Shown here piece by piece: positions 17,551-26,015 of a DNA stretch of 64,000 nucleotides (within the stretch, counting starts at the first letter, position 1; each line of letters starts with the position of its first letter). The DNA is from JAAZZIT01 sp964480525. Lineage in GTDB: Bacteria > Bacillota > Clostridia > Oscillospirales > Ruminococcaceae. A program made the position numbers and the translations under genes. The notes beneath the pieces are model-generated. The model did not search any database. It saw nothing but the letters and a program-made list of their open reading frames with translations, and was not told where the DNA came from. The stretch is taken from NCBI GenBank assembly GCA_964480525.1, contig CAYZOV010000002.1, forward strand, positions 55,338 through 119,337, given 5' to 3'.

Positions 17551-18051
17551 ATGATTTTTAACAACGGTGACTATGTGGTTTATGCGGGAAACGAAGTTTG
17601 CAGATACAGCGGAGTGGTTGAAAAATGTTTTGACGGAGTTAATAAGCAGGAATACTGTATGCTTGTTCCTGTGTATTCGTCAAATTCTGCATATTATCTT
17701 CCTGTGCAAAAATGCGACGAAAAAATCAGACATATTCTTTCAAAATCCGAAATCGAAAGCATAATTTCAACAACCAAAGGTGAAAAAATTCCGTGGAACA
17801 GCGACAAAAACGCCCGCAAAATCGAATTTTCCCAGATTGTGCGTTCAAATAATTTCCGACAAATTTTTATGATGTTAAAAACTATTTACGACGAGAAAAA
17901 ATCTCTGGAACAACGTGGCAAAAAGCTGTTTTCCGCAGACGAAAAAGCCTTTAACGAGGGCGAAAGACTTGTCAGACAGGAATTTTCCATTGTGCTTGAC
18001 ATGAACGAAAACGAAGTGGACGACTATTTGCGAAATTGCTTCGGAAATTAG
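17551..18051 (+). CDS. CarD/CdnL-like RNA-polymerase-binding protein
   Basis: 166 aa. Residues about 1-65 form the Tudor-like CarD N-terminal domain (FNNGDYVVYAGNEVCRYSGVVE, then YYLPVQKCDEKIRHILS), followed by a helical C-terminal half (about 85-166). Proteins of this family contact the RNA polymerase beta subunit and stabilise open promoter complexes. RBS AGAAAGGA. Its promoter diverges from the AraC gene, and GH51 follows 79 bp downstream from its own promoter. A local role in carbohydrate-gene expression is possible but not shown; the DNA-binding Trp of classical CarD was not identified with confidence. Confidence 0.78.
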   Translation: MIFNNGDYVVYAGNEVCRYSGVVEKCFDGVNKQEYCMLVPVYSSNSAYYLPVQKCDEKIRHILSKSEIESIISTTKGEKIPWNSDKNARKIEFSQIVRSNNFRQIFMMLKTIYDEKKSLEQRGKKLFSADEKAFNEGERLVRQEFSIVLDMNENEVDDYLRNCFGN

Positions 18052-18071
18052 TAAAAATTAACAAAAAATAC

Positions 18072-18100
18072 TTGAATTTACCTCTGCTGTGTGTTAAAGT
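18072..18100 (+). promoter_or_regulatory. Promoter of the GH51 gene
   Basis: TTGAAT (18072-18077), 17-bp spacer, TAAAGT (18095-18100). The spacer carries GCTGTG just before the -10, also seen just before the -10 of the GH43 promoter. The -10 is weak, which would suit activator control. Confidence 0.6.
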
Positions 18101-18130
18101 TAGAAAAAATACATAGCGGAGGTTTTGTTT

Positions 18131-19597
18131 ATGAAACTTAAAATTGATAAAACGAAAAAACTTAGCCACATCAACGCCGAAATTTACGGACATTTTTCCG
18201 AACATCTGGGAAGATGTATTTATAATGGTATTTATGTTGGGGAAAACAGCCAAATTCCAAACAAAAACGGAATGAGAAGCGACGTTGTAGAGGCACTTAG
18301 GGAGATAAAAATTCCCGTTTTGAGATGGCCGGGTGGGTGTTTTGCCGACGAATACCATTGGAAAGACGGAATCGGCGAAAAGAGCAGTCGTAAAAAGATG
18401 ATTAACACCCATTGGGGCGGTGTGGTCGAGGACAACAGCTTCGGTACTCACGAATTTTTTGAACTTTGCGAACAGCTTGACTGCCAGCCTTATGTTGCGG
18501 GAAATCTGGGCAGCGGTACGGTGCAGGAACTTGCGGAATGGGTGGAGTACATGACCTTTGACGGGGTTTCGCCAATGGCGGATTTGCGAAAGAAAAATGG
18601 CAGGGAAAAGCCGTGGAAACTTAAATATTTAGGTATCGGCAACGAAAACTGGGGTTGTGGCGGAAATATGCGCCCTGAATATTACGCCGACGAATACAGA
18701 CGCTATCAGACCTATTGCCGAAATTTCAGCGGAAACGACCTTTTTAAGATTGCGTGTGGACCGAACGCCGATGACTACAACTGGACGGATACGCTTTTGT
18801 CAATTGTTAAAAATTGGCACACCAGAGCTATTTCACTTCATTATTATACGGTGCCGACAGGGGATTGGTCGCATAAAGGTTCGGCGACGGTTTTCGACGA
18901 CAACGAATACTATAACACCATAAAATCAACCCTCTACATGGACGAAATTATTACAAAACACTCTGAAATTATGGATAAACACGACCCCGAAAACAAAATC
19001 GGGCTTATTGTTGACGAATGGGGTTGCTGGTATGACGTTGAGGAGGGGACTAACCCCGGATTTTTGTACCAGCAAAATTCAATGCGTGACGCCATAGTTT
19101 CGGCGATAAATCTTAACATTTTCAACAATCACTCCGACCGTGTGATTATGGCAAACCTTGCTCAAGTTGTGAATGTTTTGCAGTCGGTTATCCTGACAGA
19201 CGGGGATAAAATGGTGAAAACACCGACGTATTATGTGTTTAAAATGTTTTTGCCACACCAAAATTCAACGCTTTTGAATGTTGAATGTAACGAGGAAAAA
19301 TACGTTTCGGATAAAAAAATCCCGAAAATTTCAAAGTCTGCTTCTATTGACGACGACGGAAAAGTGTGCGTGACAATTTCAAATTGTTCACTTGACGAGG
19401 AAGAACAGGTGGAAATTCAGATTGATAACGCAAAATCTGTTTCGGCTAAGATTATTAAGGCTGAAAAAGTCACGGATTTTAACGACTTTGACGAGGAAGA
19501 AAAGGTTACGCTTAGGGACTATCACGCTGAAATTTCAGACGGCAAAGTTTTGGTTAATGTGCCTGCTTGCAGCGTTGTTTCGGTGGAAATTTGCTAA
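18131..19597 (+). CDS. GH51 alpha-L-arabinofuranosidase
   Basis: 488 aa, starting at the ATG that follows GGAGG by 8 nt rather than the TTG two codons earlier. The barrel has IYGHFSEHLGRCIYNGI near its start, LRWPGGCFADEYHWKDGIG, GIGNENWGCGG with the acid/base Glu, and LIVDEWGCWYD with the nucleophile Glu; a C-terminal beta-sandwich follows (about 385-488). GH51 enzymes cut arabinofuranosyl side chains from arabinoxylan or arabinan fragments; no signal peptide, so cytoplasmic. Together with GH43 and the AraC gene it completes an arabinan-use cluster. The next gene starts within its stop codon. Confidence 0.93.
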   Translation: MKLKIDKTKKLSHINAEIYGHFSEHLGRCIYNGIYVGENSQIPNKNGMRSDVVEALREIKIPVLRWPGGCFADEYHWKDGIGEKSSRKKMINTHWGGVVEDNSFGTHEFFELCEQLDCQPYVAGNLGSGTVQELAEWVEYMTFDGVSPMADLRKKNGREKPWKLKYLGIGNENWGCGGNMRPEYYADEYRRYQTYCRNFSGNDLFKIACGPNADDYNWTDTLLSIVKNWHTRAISLHYYTVPTGDWSHKGSATVFDDNEYYNTIKSTLYMDEIITKHSEIMDKHDPENKIGLIVDEWGCWYDVEEGTNPGFLYQQNSMRDAIVSAINLNIFNNHSDRVIMANLAQVVNVLQSVILTDGDKMVKTPTYYVFKMFLPHQNSTLLNVECNEEKYVSDKKIPKISKSASIDDDGKVCVTISNCSLDEEEQVEIQIDNAKSVSAKIIKAEKVTDFNDFDEEEKVTLRDYHAEISDGKVLVNVPACSVVSVEIC

Positions 19598-19848
19598 TGA
19601 AAATAAAGTGCAAAAAGTGTCTTTTGGAAGAACTTGACAAAGACGTGTACATTGAAAATTTAATAAATTATATAGAAAATTATCCTGCCGACAAAAAAGC
19701 CGACAGCAAAATCTACGAAAAACGCCTTGAACTTTGCAAAGGCTGTGACAACTTATCCGACGGAATGTGTTCGTTGTGCGGGTGTTTTGTCCAGCTTAGG
19801 GCGGTTAAGAAAAATATGTACTGCCCGAACGTTCCGAAAAAATGGTAG
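19597..19848 (+). CDS. Small Cys-rich DUF6171-like protein
   Basis: 83 aa, start ATG overlapping the GH51 TAA by one base. It has KCKKC near the N terminus, then CKGCDNL, CSLCGCF and CPNVPKKW, a pattern fitting two zinc-binding or redox-active Cys clusters. It resembles the DUF6171 family of small clostridial proteins, whose function is unknown. The overlap with GH51 suggests translational coupling rather than functional relation. Confidence in the gene being real is high; function unassigned. Confidence 0.7.
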   Translation: MKIKCKKCLLEELDKDVYIENLINYIENYPADKKADSKIYEKRLELCKGCDNLSDGMCSLCGCFVQLRAVKKNMYCPNVPKKW

Positions 19849-19943
19849 GGAGATTTTTAAAATTTCAGTCACTAGTTTGGGAAATTCTGAATAATATACC
19901 TTAGAGGGTTTAAATCTTCAAAAAATATGTTAGGAGGAATTTT

Positions 19944-20753
19944 ATGAGCGATTATACAAACGGCGGTTTTAAAGAAGCTGTGTGCGTTGAGGCAATGAGA
20001 ATTTTCGATTCATGCTCCGACAAGGACTGTTTGGAGGATTTGGAAGTTACTCTTTCGGCTGACGACCAGACCACCGTTGAGGCGGCAAATTTTATCAAGG
20101 CAAAGTGCGTTGAGGTTTCAAACGTAACGTTCGCAATCGACCCCGTACCTTTTAACAAAGGCTTTTTTACGGTTGATATTACTTATACCTTTTCGGTAGA
20201 CATTGACGCATACGCTACGGCAACTTCTACGCCTACTACGGTAACGGGTACGGCGACGTTTAACAAAAAAGTTATTCTTTTCGGCAGCGACGGCTCCACA
20301 AAGAGTTTTTCGTCGGACGACACCACAACCCCCGAACTTGTTGGGTGTGGGTGTTATTCAACTTTGCCCCGTGCAACCGTCAGCGTGGTTGAACCTATTG
20401 TCCTTGAAGCGTCGCTGAAGTGCCAATTCCCGTACAACCAGCGACCTTGCGCCGATTATGACGGTCAGAGTTGCACCTGTACTTTGCCGACCTGTCCCGA
20501 CCAAACAACCTGTACAACAAGGCGTGTTTACATTACAATCGGTATGTTTACAATTGTTTCACTTTCACGTCCTGTGCCAATGCTTATGCCGGCGTATGAT
20601 TATTGTATTCCCGACAAACAATGCAGTAACAACACCGATTCGCCTTGCGAACTTTTTGAAAAAATTCAGTTTCCGACAAATGAATTTTTTCCTCGTGGCT
20701 TAGACAACGACAACCATAATTGCGGTTGTAATTCAGCCACCGAACAAAACTGA
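19944..20753 (+). CDS. Cys-rich conserved clostridial protein, unassigned
   Basis: 269 aa, no signal peptide or membrane helix. An N-terminal region (about 1-70) with CSDKDCLEDLEVTL, a Thr-rich beta-rich middle (about 85-150), then a Cys-rich C-terminal half: CGCYST, CADYDGQSCTCTLPTCPDQTTC, CIPDKQC and a final CGCN. I do not recognise a named family. The Cys content, soluble character and the YmxH-type sporulation gene just downstream make a spore coat or exosporium protein possible, but no sporulation promoter was found directly in front of it. RBS AGGAGG sits before the ATG; a terminator follows. Confidence 0.6.
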   Translation: MSDYTNGGFKEAVCVEAMRIFDSCSDKDCLEDLEVTLSADDQTTVEAANFIKAKCVEVSNVTFAIDPVPFNKGFFTVDITYTFSVDIDAYATATSTPTTVTGTATFNKKVILFGSDGSTKSFSSDDTTTPELVGCGCYSTLPRATVSVVEPIVLEASLKCQFPYNQRPCADYDGQSCTCTLPTCPDQTTCTTRRVYITIGMFTIVSLSRPVPMLMPAYDYCIPDKQCSNNTDSPCELFEKIQFPTNEFFPRGLDNDNHNCGCNSATEQN

Positions 20754-20758
20754 TTTTG

Positions 20759-20789
20759 AAAGGTTGTGCCTAAAAGCACAGCCTTTTTT
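20759..20789 (+). terminator. Terminator after the Cys-rich protein gene
   Basis: AAAGGTTGTGC and GCACAGCCTTT form an 11-bp stem with one G-T wobble and a 6-nt loop, then six T. Confidence 0.85.
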
Positions 20790-20795
20790 GTTTTG

Positions 20796-20823
20796 GAATA
20801 TTTTTTTGTAAAAATCATACTAT
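20796..20823 (+). promoter_or_regulatory. Sigma-E-like sporulation promoter of ymxH-type gene
   Basis: GAATATT (20796-20802), 13-bp spacer, CATACTAT (20816-20823). This fits the Bacillus sigma-E consensus kmATATT-N13-14-CATACAnT at all -35 bases and 6 of 7 specified -10 bases. No sigma-A promoter is visible in the same gap. Confidence 0.65.
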
Positions 20824-20843
20824 TTAAAAAGGGCGGTGACGGT

Positions 20844-21134
20844 ATGGTTTGCAGTTTGTCGGAAATTAAGAACAAAGAGGTCGTAAACGTGAAAACGGGC
20901 TTGAAAATCGGCTATGTTGACGACGTTCAAATTGATACTTCGCTGTCAAGCGTGGTATCGTTGGTGATTTACGGGCGACCGAGATGTATGGGAATTTTGG
21001 GCAGAGAGGACGATATTGTTATTAAATGTGAAAATATCCAGCTTATCGGGGAGGATACGATTTTGGTAAAATTTGATGATGAGATAATTTTCACAAAATC
21101 GAAAACTATTTCTATAGAAAATTTGTTGAAATAA
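20844..21134 (+). CDS. YlmC/YmxH-family PRC-barrel sporulation protein
   Basis: 96 aa from the ATG after GGGCGGTGA; earlier in-frame starts would lie inside the terminator and the promoter. A single PRC barrel covers most of the protein: SEIKNKEVVNVKTGLKIGYVDDVQID, then YGRPRCMGILGREDDIVI and a C-terminal strand. The YlmC/YmxH family is linked to sporulation in Bacillus and Clostridium; molecular role unknown. The sigma-E-like promoter at 20796-20823 supports mother-cell expression. The rpsB promoter follows the stop by 15 bp. Confidence 0.8.
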   Translation: MVCSLSEIKNKEVVNVKTGLKIGYVDDVQIDTSLSSVVSLVIYGRPRCMGILGREDDIVIKCENIQLIGEDTILVKFDDEIIFTKSKTISIENLLK

Positions 21135-21149
21135 ACAAAGAAAAAACTA

Positions 21150-21178
21150 TTGAAATTTTTGTTTATAAATGATATAAT
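21150..21178 (+). promoter_or_regulatory. Promoter of rpsB-tsf
   Basis: TTGAAA (21150-21155), 17-bp spacer, TATAAT (21173-21178), giving an rpsB leader of about 125 nt. Confidence 0.85.
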
Positions 21179-21194
21179 ATATAGGCAATTCACA

Positions 21195-21262
21195 CACAGG
21201 TGTTTTGTACAGGTCCTTGTTTGTGCCAAACGCAAGGTGAGTGCAGTTTTTCAAACCCTGTG
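21195..21262 (+). promoter_or_regulatory. Structured rpsB leader
   Basis: CACAGG (21195-21200) and CCTGTG (21257-21262) close a domain that holds an inner stem CCTTG/CAAGG (21215-21237). The fold ends just before the ribosome site. This is consistent with autoregulation by S2, known for rpsB in several bacteria, but the S2-binding motif itself is not confirmed. Confidence 0.55.
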
Positions 21263-21310
21263 GAGGAAATTTGTAAAAATTTAAAAACCAAAAAACAGGA
21301 GGAAACTACA

Positions 21311-22033
21311 ATGGGAGTAGTATCAATGAAACAGCTTCTTGAAGCCGGCGTACATTTCGGTCACCAGACAAGAAGATGGAATCCAAAAATGGCACCTTAC
21401 ATTTTCACAGAAAGAAACGGTATTTACATCATCGACCTTCAGAAAACAGTTAAGAAGCTCGAAGACGCTTATATGTTCATTCGTGAAGTGTCAGCTAACG
21501 GCGGCGAAGTTCTTTTCGTAGGAACAAAGAAGCAGGCTAGCGAATCAGTTAAAGAAGAAGCTATCAGAGCAAACGCTCACTATGTAAACGCAAGATGGCT
21601 CGGCGGTATGATGACAAACTTTAAGACAATCCAGAGAAGAATCAAAAGACTTGAACAGCTCCACGAAATGGAAAACGACGGTACTTTTGAACTTCTTCCA
21701 AAGAAAGAAGTTGTTAAGCTTTGTCTTGAAATCGAAAAGCTCGAAAAATACCTCGGCGGTATTAAGACAATGAAGAAGCTCCCTGGAGCGCTCTTTATCG
21801 TTGACCCAAGAAAAGAAAAGATTGCAGTAGCAGAAGCTAAGAAGCTTGGTATTCCGGTTGTTGCTATTGTTGACACAAACTGTGACCCTGACGATATCGA
21901 TTATGTTATCCCTGGTAACGACGACGCTATCAGAGCTGTAAAACTTATTGCAGGCGCTATGGCTGACGCTATTATCGAAGGCAGACAGGGCGAACAGGAA
22001 GCTGTTGAAGAAACAGAAGAAGTTAGCGAATAA
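21311..22033 (+). CDS. rpsB: Ribosomal protein S2
   Basis: 240 aa from the ATG with AGGAGG upstream. Characteristic S2 sequences: LEAGVHFGHQTRRWNPKMAPYI near the N terminus, NARWLGGMMTNFKTI, and AKKLGIPVVAIVDTNCDPDDIDYVIPGNDDAIRA. A short acidic C terminus (EAVEETEEVSE) extends beyond the core. Part of the 30S subunit, needed for S1 and mRNA docking. It is co-transcribed with tsf, the usual pairing, through a hairpin that may weaken read-through. Codon choice is strongly biased, as expected for high expression. Confidence 0.98.
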   Translation: MGVVSMKQLLEAGVHFGHQTRRWNPKMAPYIFTERNGIYIIDLQKTVKKLEDAYMFIREVSANGGEVLFVGTKKQASESVKEEAIRANAHYVNARWLGGMMTNFKTIQRRIKRLEQLHEMENDGTFELLPKKEVVKLCLEIEKLEKYLGGIKTMKKLPGALFIVDPRKEKIAVAEAKKLGIPVVAIVDTNCDPDDIDYVIPGNDDAIRAVKLIAGAMADAIIEGRQGEQEAVEETEEVSE

Positions 22034-22045
22034 TTTTGAAAATAT

Positions 22046-22071
22046 AGGCAGACCTAACAAAAAGTCTGCCT
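22046..22071 (+). promoter_or_regulatory. Hairpin between rpsB and tsf
   Basis: AGGCAGAC (22046-22053) and GTCTGCCT (22064-22071) form an 8-bp stem followed by TAATTT. The weak T-run suggests a partial terminator or mRNA processing site that sets the S2:EF-Ts ratio. Confidence 0.6.
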
Positions 22072-22106
22072 TAATTTCGATATACTAAATTAGGAGGAAT
22101 ATCAAA

Positions 22107-23024
22107 ATGGCAATTGGTGTTAAGGAAATTAAAGAACTTATGACCCTCACAGGCGTAGGTATGATGGACTGTAAAAAAGCTCTTGTTGAAGCTGACGGTG
22201 ATACAGAAAAGGCTATCCTTATTCTTAGAGAAAAAGGACTTGCTACACAGGCTAAAAAGAGCGGTAGAGTTGCTGCAGAAGGTATCGTTACTTCTGTTGT
22301 TGAAGGCAACGTAGGTGTTGTTCTCGAAGTTAATATCGAAACAGACTTTGCTGCAAACAATGACGAATTTAAGGCTTTCGTTAATAACGTAGCTAAGACA
22401 ATTATTGAAAAGAACCCTGCTGACGTTGACGCTCTTAAAGCAACAATCATCAGCGGTGGCGACAAGACTGTTGAAGAAACTTTGCAGGATTTGTTTATCA
22501 AGATTAGAGAAAACATGGTTATCAGACGTTTCAAGAGAATGGAAGGCGTTTTGGTTCCTTACGTTCACGGTGCAGGTAGCATTGGCGTTATGGTAAAGGT
22601 TGATACAGACCTCGACGCTGAAAAGGTATTTGACACAGCTAAAGACTGCGCACTTCAGGTTGCTGCTATGAACCCTGCTTACCTCAAGAGAGAGGACGTT
22701 CCTGCTTCTGTTCTTGACGAAGAAAAGAACATTATCCTTTCACAGATGGCTGAAGACCCTAAGATGGCTAACAAGCCTGAACAGGTTAGAGTTAAGATTG
22801 CTGAAGGTAAAATCGGCAAATACTACTCAGAAAACTGCTTGCTCGAACAGGCATTTGTTAAGGACGACAAGGTTTCGGTTGGCAAATACGTTGAAAACAA
22901 CGCTAAGGCTTTGGGCGGAAAAATTTCTATCGTTGAATTTGTTCGTTTTGAAAGAGGCGAAGGCGTAGAAAAGAAAGAGGACGATTTTGCTGCCGAAGTT
23001 GCTGCTATGACAGGCAATAAGTAA
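22107..23024 (+). CDS. tsf: Elongation factor Ts
   Basis: 305 aa. The N-terminal UBA-like domain has KELMTLTGVGMMDCKKAL, followed by the core dimerisation domains with NIETDFAANNDEF, the Phe-containing signature that inserts into EF-Tu, and IHGAGSIGVMV-like HGAGSIGVM. EF-Ts exchanges GDP for GTP on EF-Tu. RBS AGGAGG. It shares the rpsB promoter, and codon use is strongly biased. A strong terminator follows. Confidence 0.98.
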   Translation: MAIGVKEIKELMTLTGVGMMDCKKALVEADGDTEKAILILREKGLATQAKKSGRVAAEGIVTSVVEGNVGVVLEVNIETDFAANNDEFKAFVNNVAKTIIEKNPADVDALKATIISGGDKTVEETLQDLFIKIRENMVIRRFKRMEGVLVPYVHGAGSIGVMVKVDTDLDAEKVFDTAKDCALQVAAMNPAYLKREDVPASVLDEEKNIILSQMAEDPKMANKPEQVRVKIAEGKIGKYYSENCLLEQAFVKDDKVSVGKYVENNAKALGGKISIVEFVRFERGEGVEKKEDDFAAEVAAMTGNK

Positions 23025-23041
23025 TTATCTTTTGACTTTTT

Positions 23042-23073
23042 AAGGTGAAAGCTTTTGGGCTTTCACCTTTTTG
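23042..23073 (+). terminator. Terminator after tsf
   Basis: AAGGTGAAAGC and GCTTTCACCTT pair over 11 bp with a TTTTGG loop, then a T-run. Confidence 0.9.
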
Positions 23074-23155
23074 CTTTTGTGTGTAAAATTTGCTCCCAAA
23101 GTTTGACTTTATCGTGTAAAATGATGAAATGTATGTGATAAATTGCCCTTTGCTA

Positions 23156-23184
23156 TTGACTTTGAGAATAAATAGTTGTAAAAT
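23156..23184 (+). promoter_or_regulatory. Promoter of the LtaS-like gene
   Basis: TTGACT (23156-23161), 17-bp spacer, TAAAAT (23179-23184). Confidence 0.78.
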
Positions 23185-23258
23185 ATCATAGGACAATTAA
23201 GTCGTGTTTAACAGATTAAATATTGAGTTATTCGGTTATTTATCATTTGGAGGAAATT

Positions 23259-25580
23259 ATGGAAACAGATAGAATTACAAGATTCAAAAGATTTTTGTAT
23301 AATAATGCTCTCTTTCTAACTTTTGTTTTTTCGTCGCTCTTTAACGCATACTTGCTCAGAGCGTTTACAGTTAAAAATTACATCAGCCTTATGCCGATTT
23401 TGGCGGATATGGTGATAATTATGCTTGTAGGTTCGGTGGGATTTGCTATCAAAAACCCTAAAAAACGCATAATTTATTATTGTATTTGGAGCTTCGTTTT
23501 CGATTTTGTCTGCGTGGCAAATTCGATTTATTACACAAATTATCGTTCGTTTATTTCCATTTCGCTTCTTTCGACCGCTTCGCAGCTTGGGGGCGTAATG
23601 GACGCCGTTACGGAAAACATTATGGAGGTCAAAGACCTTACATTTATCTGGTCGCTTGTGGCTTTGATTGTGGTTTATGTCTACCTTACAAAACGCAAGG
23701 AAAACTATTTTAATAACGTCCGTCGCAGAGAAATCCGCAAAAACAACGTCCTTTGGTCGCTTGTGACGGCTCTCATCTGCCTTGTGATTTTTGCGTTTAA
23801 CCTTACTTCAACCGACGTTTCCCGCCTTGCAAAACAATGGAACAGAGAATACGTTCTTTCTCGCTTTGGGGTTTATACATACCAAATTAGCGACACCGTT
23901 TCAAGCATTAAGGCAAAATTCAACGTGCTTTTCGGATATGAAGAAAACAGAGAACTTTTTGAAGAATTTTTTGAAGAAAAACTTAAAGAAAACGGTCAGG
24001 AACAAAAAGAAACAAACGCCTACACCGGAATTTTTGAGGGTAAAAATATTATCACGATTCATGCCGAAAGTATTCAGCAGTTCTGTTTGGGAACGTCTTT
24101 TAACGGGGAAGAATTAACACCGAATCTTAATAAACTTGCGTCGGAGGGAATTTATTTTTCAAATTTCTATGCGCAAGAAAGCGTCGGTACAAGTTCCGAC
24201 ACCGAATTTACTTTCGCAACCTCTCTTATGCCTGCGTCAAGCGGTACGGTTGCTATTAACTATTGGGACAGACAATACGTCACTACTCAAAAAATGTTGA
24301 AAGACATGGGATATTTTACGTTCAGTATGCACGGAAACAACGGCTCTTACTGGAATAGAATAAATCTGCATAATTCTTTGGGTTATGAAAAATTCTATAA
24401 CTACGAAACGGATTTTGTAATCGACGAAGTAATCGGTCTGGGTCTTAGCGACAAGTCGTTTTTCAAACAGTCAATTTCCAAAATTAAGGAAATAAGCGAG
24501 CAAAACGAAAAATTCTACGGCACTATGATTATGCTTACAAACCATACGCCGTTTACGGATATTGAAAACGGACATTCCGACTACAGCGTGACTTTCGATT
24601 ATATGAAGTATAACGAACAAACGGGGGAATACGAACTCACGTCCGCTCCGTTCCTTGAAGAAACAAAATTGGGAAGCTACCTTAAATCCGTTCACTATGC
24701 CGACGAAGCAATCGGTCAGTTTATCCAAGACCTTGACAACGAGGGACTTTTGGAAAATACCGTAATTGTCCTTTATGGCGACCATGACGCAAAAGTTAAG
24801 GAAGAATTTTACGAACTTTACTATAACTATAACCCTTTTACCGACGAAATGGTGGACGAGGACAGCGACGCTTATATCCCTGTTGACGACTTCGCTTACA
24901 GCGTCAACAGAAAAGTTCCGTTTATTATCTGGACGAAAAATCAAGAGGAATATACCCCTGTTGAAATCGACAAAGTAATGGGTATGTACGATTGTCAGCC
25001 TACGCTGGGTAATATGTTCGGCTTTAACAACGAATATGCTTTGGGACACGACATTTTCAGCTATGACGATGACGAAGAAAATATGGTTATCCTTTCAAAC
25101 GGAAACTTTATCACTGATACGATTTACTACAACAGCCAAAAAGATTCATATATGGATTTGACGGGTTACGAAAATGTGGCTGTTAATGTTTCGTGCAATA
25201 TGCAGTTTAAAGATATGAAACCCGAAGAAATTTTCTCCGACCGCTACGAAGATTATAAAACTTTGCAAAATGAAAACTATTGTCAGTCGGCTTATTCTTC
25301 ACGAATCGACAACGAAGTGGTGACTAAGGATTATATTTCTTCAAAAAGCGAAATAGCGGAGCAGAGAATAACCATTTCAAATGCTATAATTTTCTACGAT
25401 ATGATTAAGCGTTTGGAGGACGAGGGCGTATCGTTTAACGACATGATTAAGGTTAATACCACGTCGCCTAGCACAAATGTGCCGACAAACGAAATCGACG
25501 CAAAAATTGAGGACGAAACCACAACCACAACAACCGCTCCGAATAACCCTATCGCCCCCGCAACAAGTCTTACGGAATAA
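23259..25580 (+). CDS. LtaS-like polyglycerolphosphate/phosphoglycerol transferase
   Basis: 773 aa from the ATG after GGAGGAAATT. Five hydrophobic segments fill the first 200 or so residues. The extracellular sulfatase-like domain follows: the nucleophile region SVGTSSDTEFTF (Thr or Ser acceptor), MHGNNGSYWNR, FYGTMIMLTNHTPF and VIVLYGDHDAKV with Asp-His metal ligands. The family transfers phosphoglycerol from phosphatidylglycerol to build lipoteichoic acid. The C-terminal 30 residues are Thr/Pro/Asn-rich (TTTTTTAPNN), a linker of the kind seen in other secreted proteins here. Which anionic polymer it makes cannot be read from sequence. Confidence 0.88.
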   Translation: METDRITRFKRFLYNNALFLTFVFSSLFNAYLLRAFTVKNYISLMPILADMVIIMLVGSVGFAIKNPKKRIIYYCIWSFVFDFVCVANSIYYTNYRSFISISLLSTASQLGGVMDAVTENIMEVKDLTFIWSLVALIVVYVYLTKRKENYFNNVRRREIRKNNVLWSLVTALICLVIFAFNLTSTDVSRLAKQWNREYVLSRFGVYTYQISDTVSSIKAKFNVLFGYEENRELFEEFFEEKLKENGQEQKETNAYTGIFEGKNIITIHAESIQQFCLGTSFNGEELTPNLNKLASEGIYFSNFYAQESVGTSSDTEFTFATSLMPASSGTVAINYWDRQYVTTQKMLKDMGYFTFSMHGNNGSYWNRINLHNSLGYEKFYNYETDFVIDEVIGLGLSDKSFFKQSISKIKEISEQNEKFYGTMIMLTNHTPFTDIENGHSDYSVTFDYMKYNEQTGEYELTSAPFLEETKLGSYLKSVHYADEAIGQFIQDLDNEGLLENTVIVLYGDHDAKVKEEFYELYYNYNPFTDEMVDEDSDAYIPVDDFAYSVNRKVPFIIWTKNQEEYTPVEIDKVMGMYDCQPTLGNMFGFNNEYALGHDIFSYDDDEENMVILSNGNFITDTIYYNSQKDSYMDLTGYENVAVNVSCNMQFKDMKPEEIFSDRYEDYKTLQNENYCQSAYSSRIDNEVVTKDYISSKSEIAEQRITISNAIIFYDMIKRLEDEGVSFNDMIKVNTTSPSTNVPTNEIDAKIEDETTTTTTAPNNPIAPATSLTE

Positions 25581-25585
25581 AACAA

Positions 25586-25620
25586 AACCTCGTCTTGAAA
25601 AAAAGACGAGGTTATTTTTT
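25586..25620 (+). terminator. Terminator after the LtaS-like gene
   Basis: AACCTCGTCTT and AAGACGAGGTT pair over 11 bp with a 6-nt loop, then ATTTTTT. Confidence 0.9.
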
Positions 25621-25622
25621 GC

Positions 25623-25654
25623 AAAAAAATAAGCCGTCGTAAAAATGACAGCTT
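25623..25654 (-). terminator. Terminator of rpmB
   Basis: Minus strand: AAGCTGTC and GACGGCTT pair over 8 bp with one wobble, followed by ATTTTTTT. Confidence 0.82.
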
Positions 25655-25672
25655 AATTTCTTTTTAACTTTC

Positions 25673-25861
25673 TTAGATGGCTCTTGTAACCTTACCTGAA
25701 CGGAGACATCTTGAGCAAGCGTTAACGTGACAAGGAGTACCGTTGATAACAGCCTTAACTCTCTTTACGTTAGGCTTCCAAGTTCTGTTTGTTCTTCTGT
25801 GTGAGTGGGATACCTTAATTCCGAAAGTTACACCCTTTCCGCAAAAATCGCATTTTGCCAT
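25673..25861 (-). CDS. rpmB: Ribosomal protein L28
   Basis: 62 aa, the full L28 length. MAKCDFCGKGVTFGIKVSHS at the N terminus and HVNACSRCLRSGKVTRAI at the end give the paired CxxC zinc-binding form; HRRTNRTWKPN is the conserved basic core. A component of the 50S subunit. RBS AAAGGAGGTG precedes ATG. It is monocistronic with its own promoter and terminator. Confidence 0.97.
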   Translation of the reverse strand: MAKCDFCGKGVTFGIKVSHSHRRTNRTWKPNVKRVKAVINGTPCHVNACSRCLRSGKVTRAI

Positions 25862-25906
25862 TAGGTTGCACCTCCTTTTCTTTATACAATAAATTGCAAC
25901 ATTAGA

Positions 25907-25935
25907 ATTATAACAGATTTCAAAAAAAAAAGCAA
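25907..25935 (-). promoter_or_regulatory. Promoter of rpmB
   Basis: Minus strand: TTGCTT (25930-25935), 17-bp spacer holding a T-run, TATAAT (25907-25912). Confidence 0.78.
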
Positions 25936-26015
25936 GTGGTTTTTACAACTTTTTTAAAATTGTTAATATTTTCAGTAGAATAAATAATTTTCTGCCCTAA
26001 AATCACTTTTTACTC

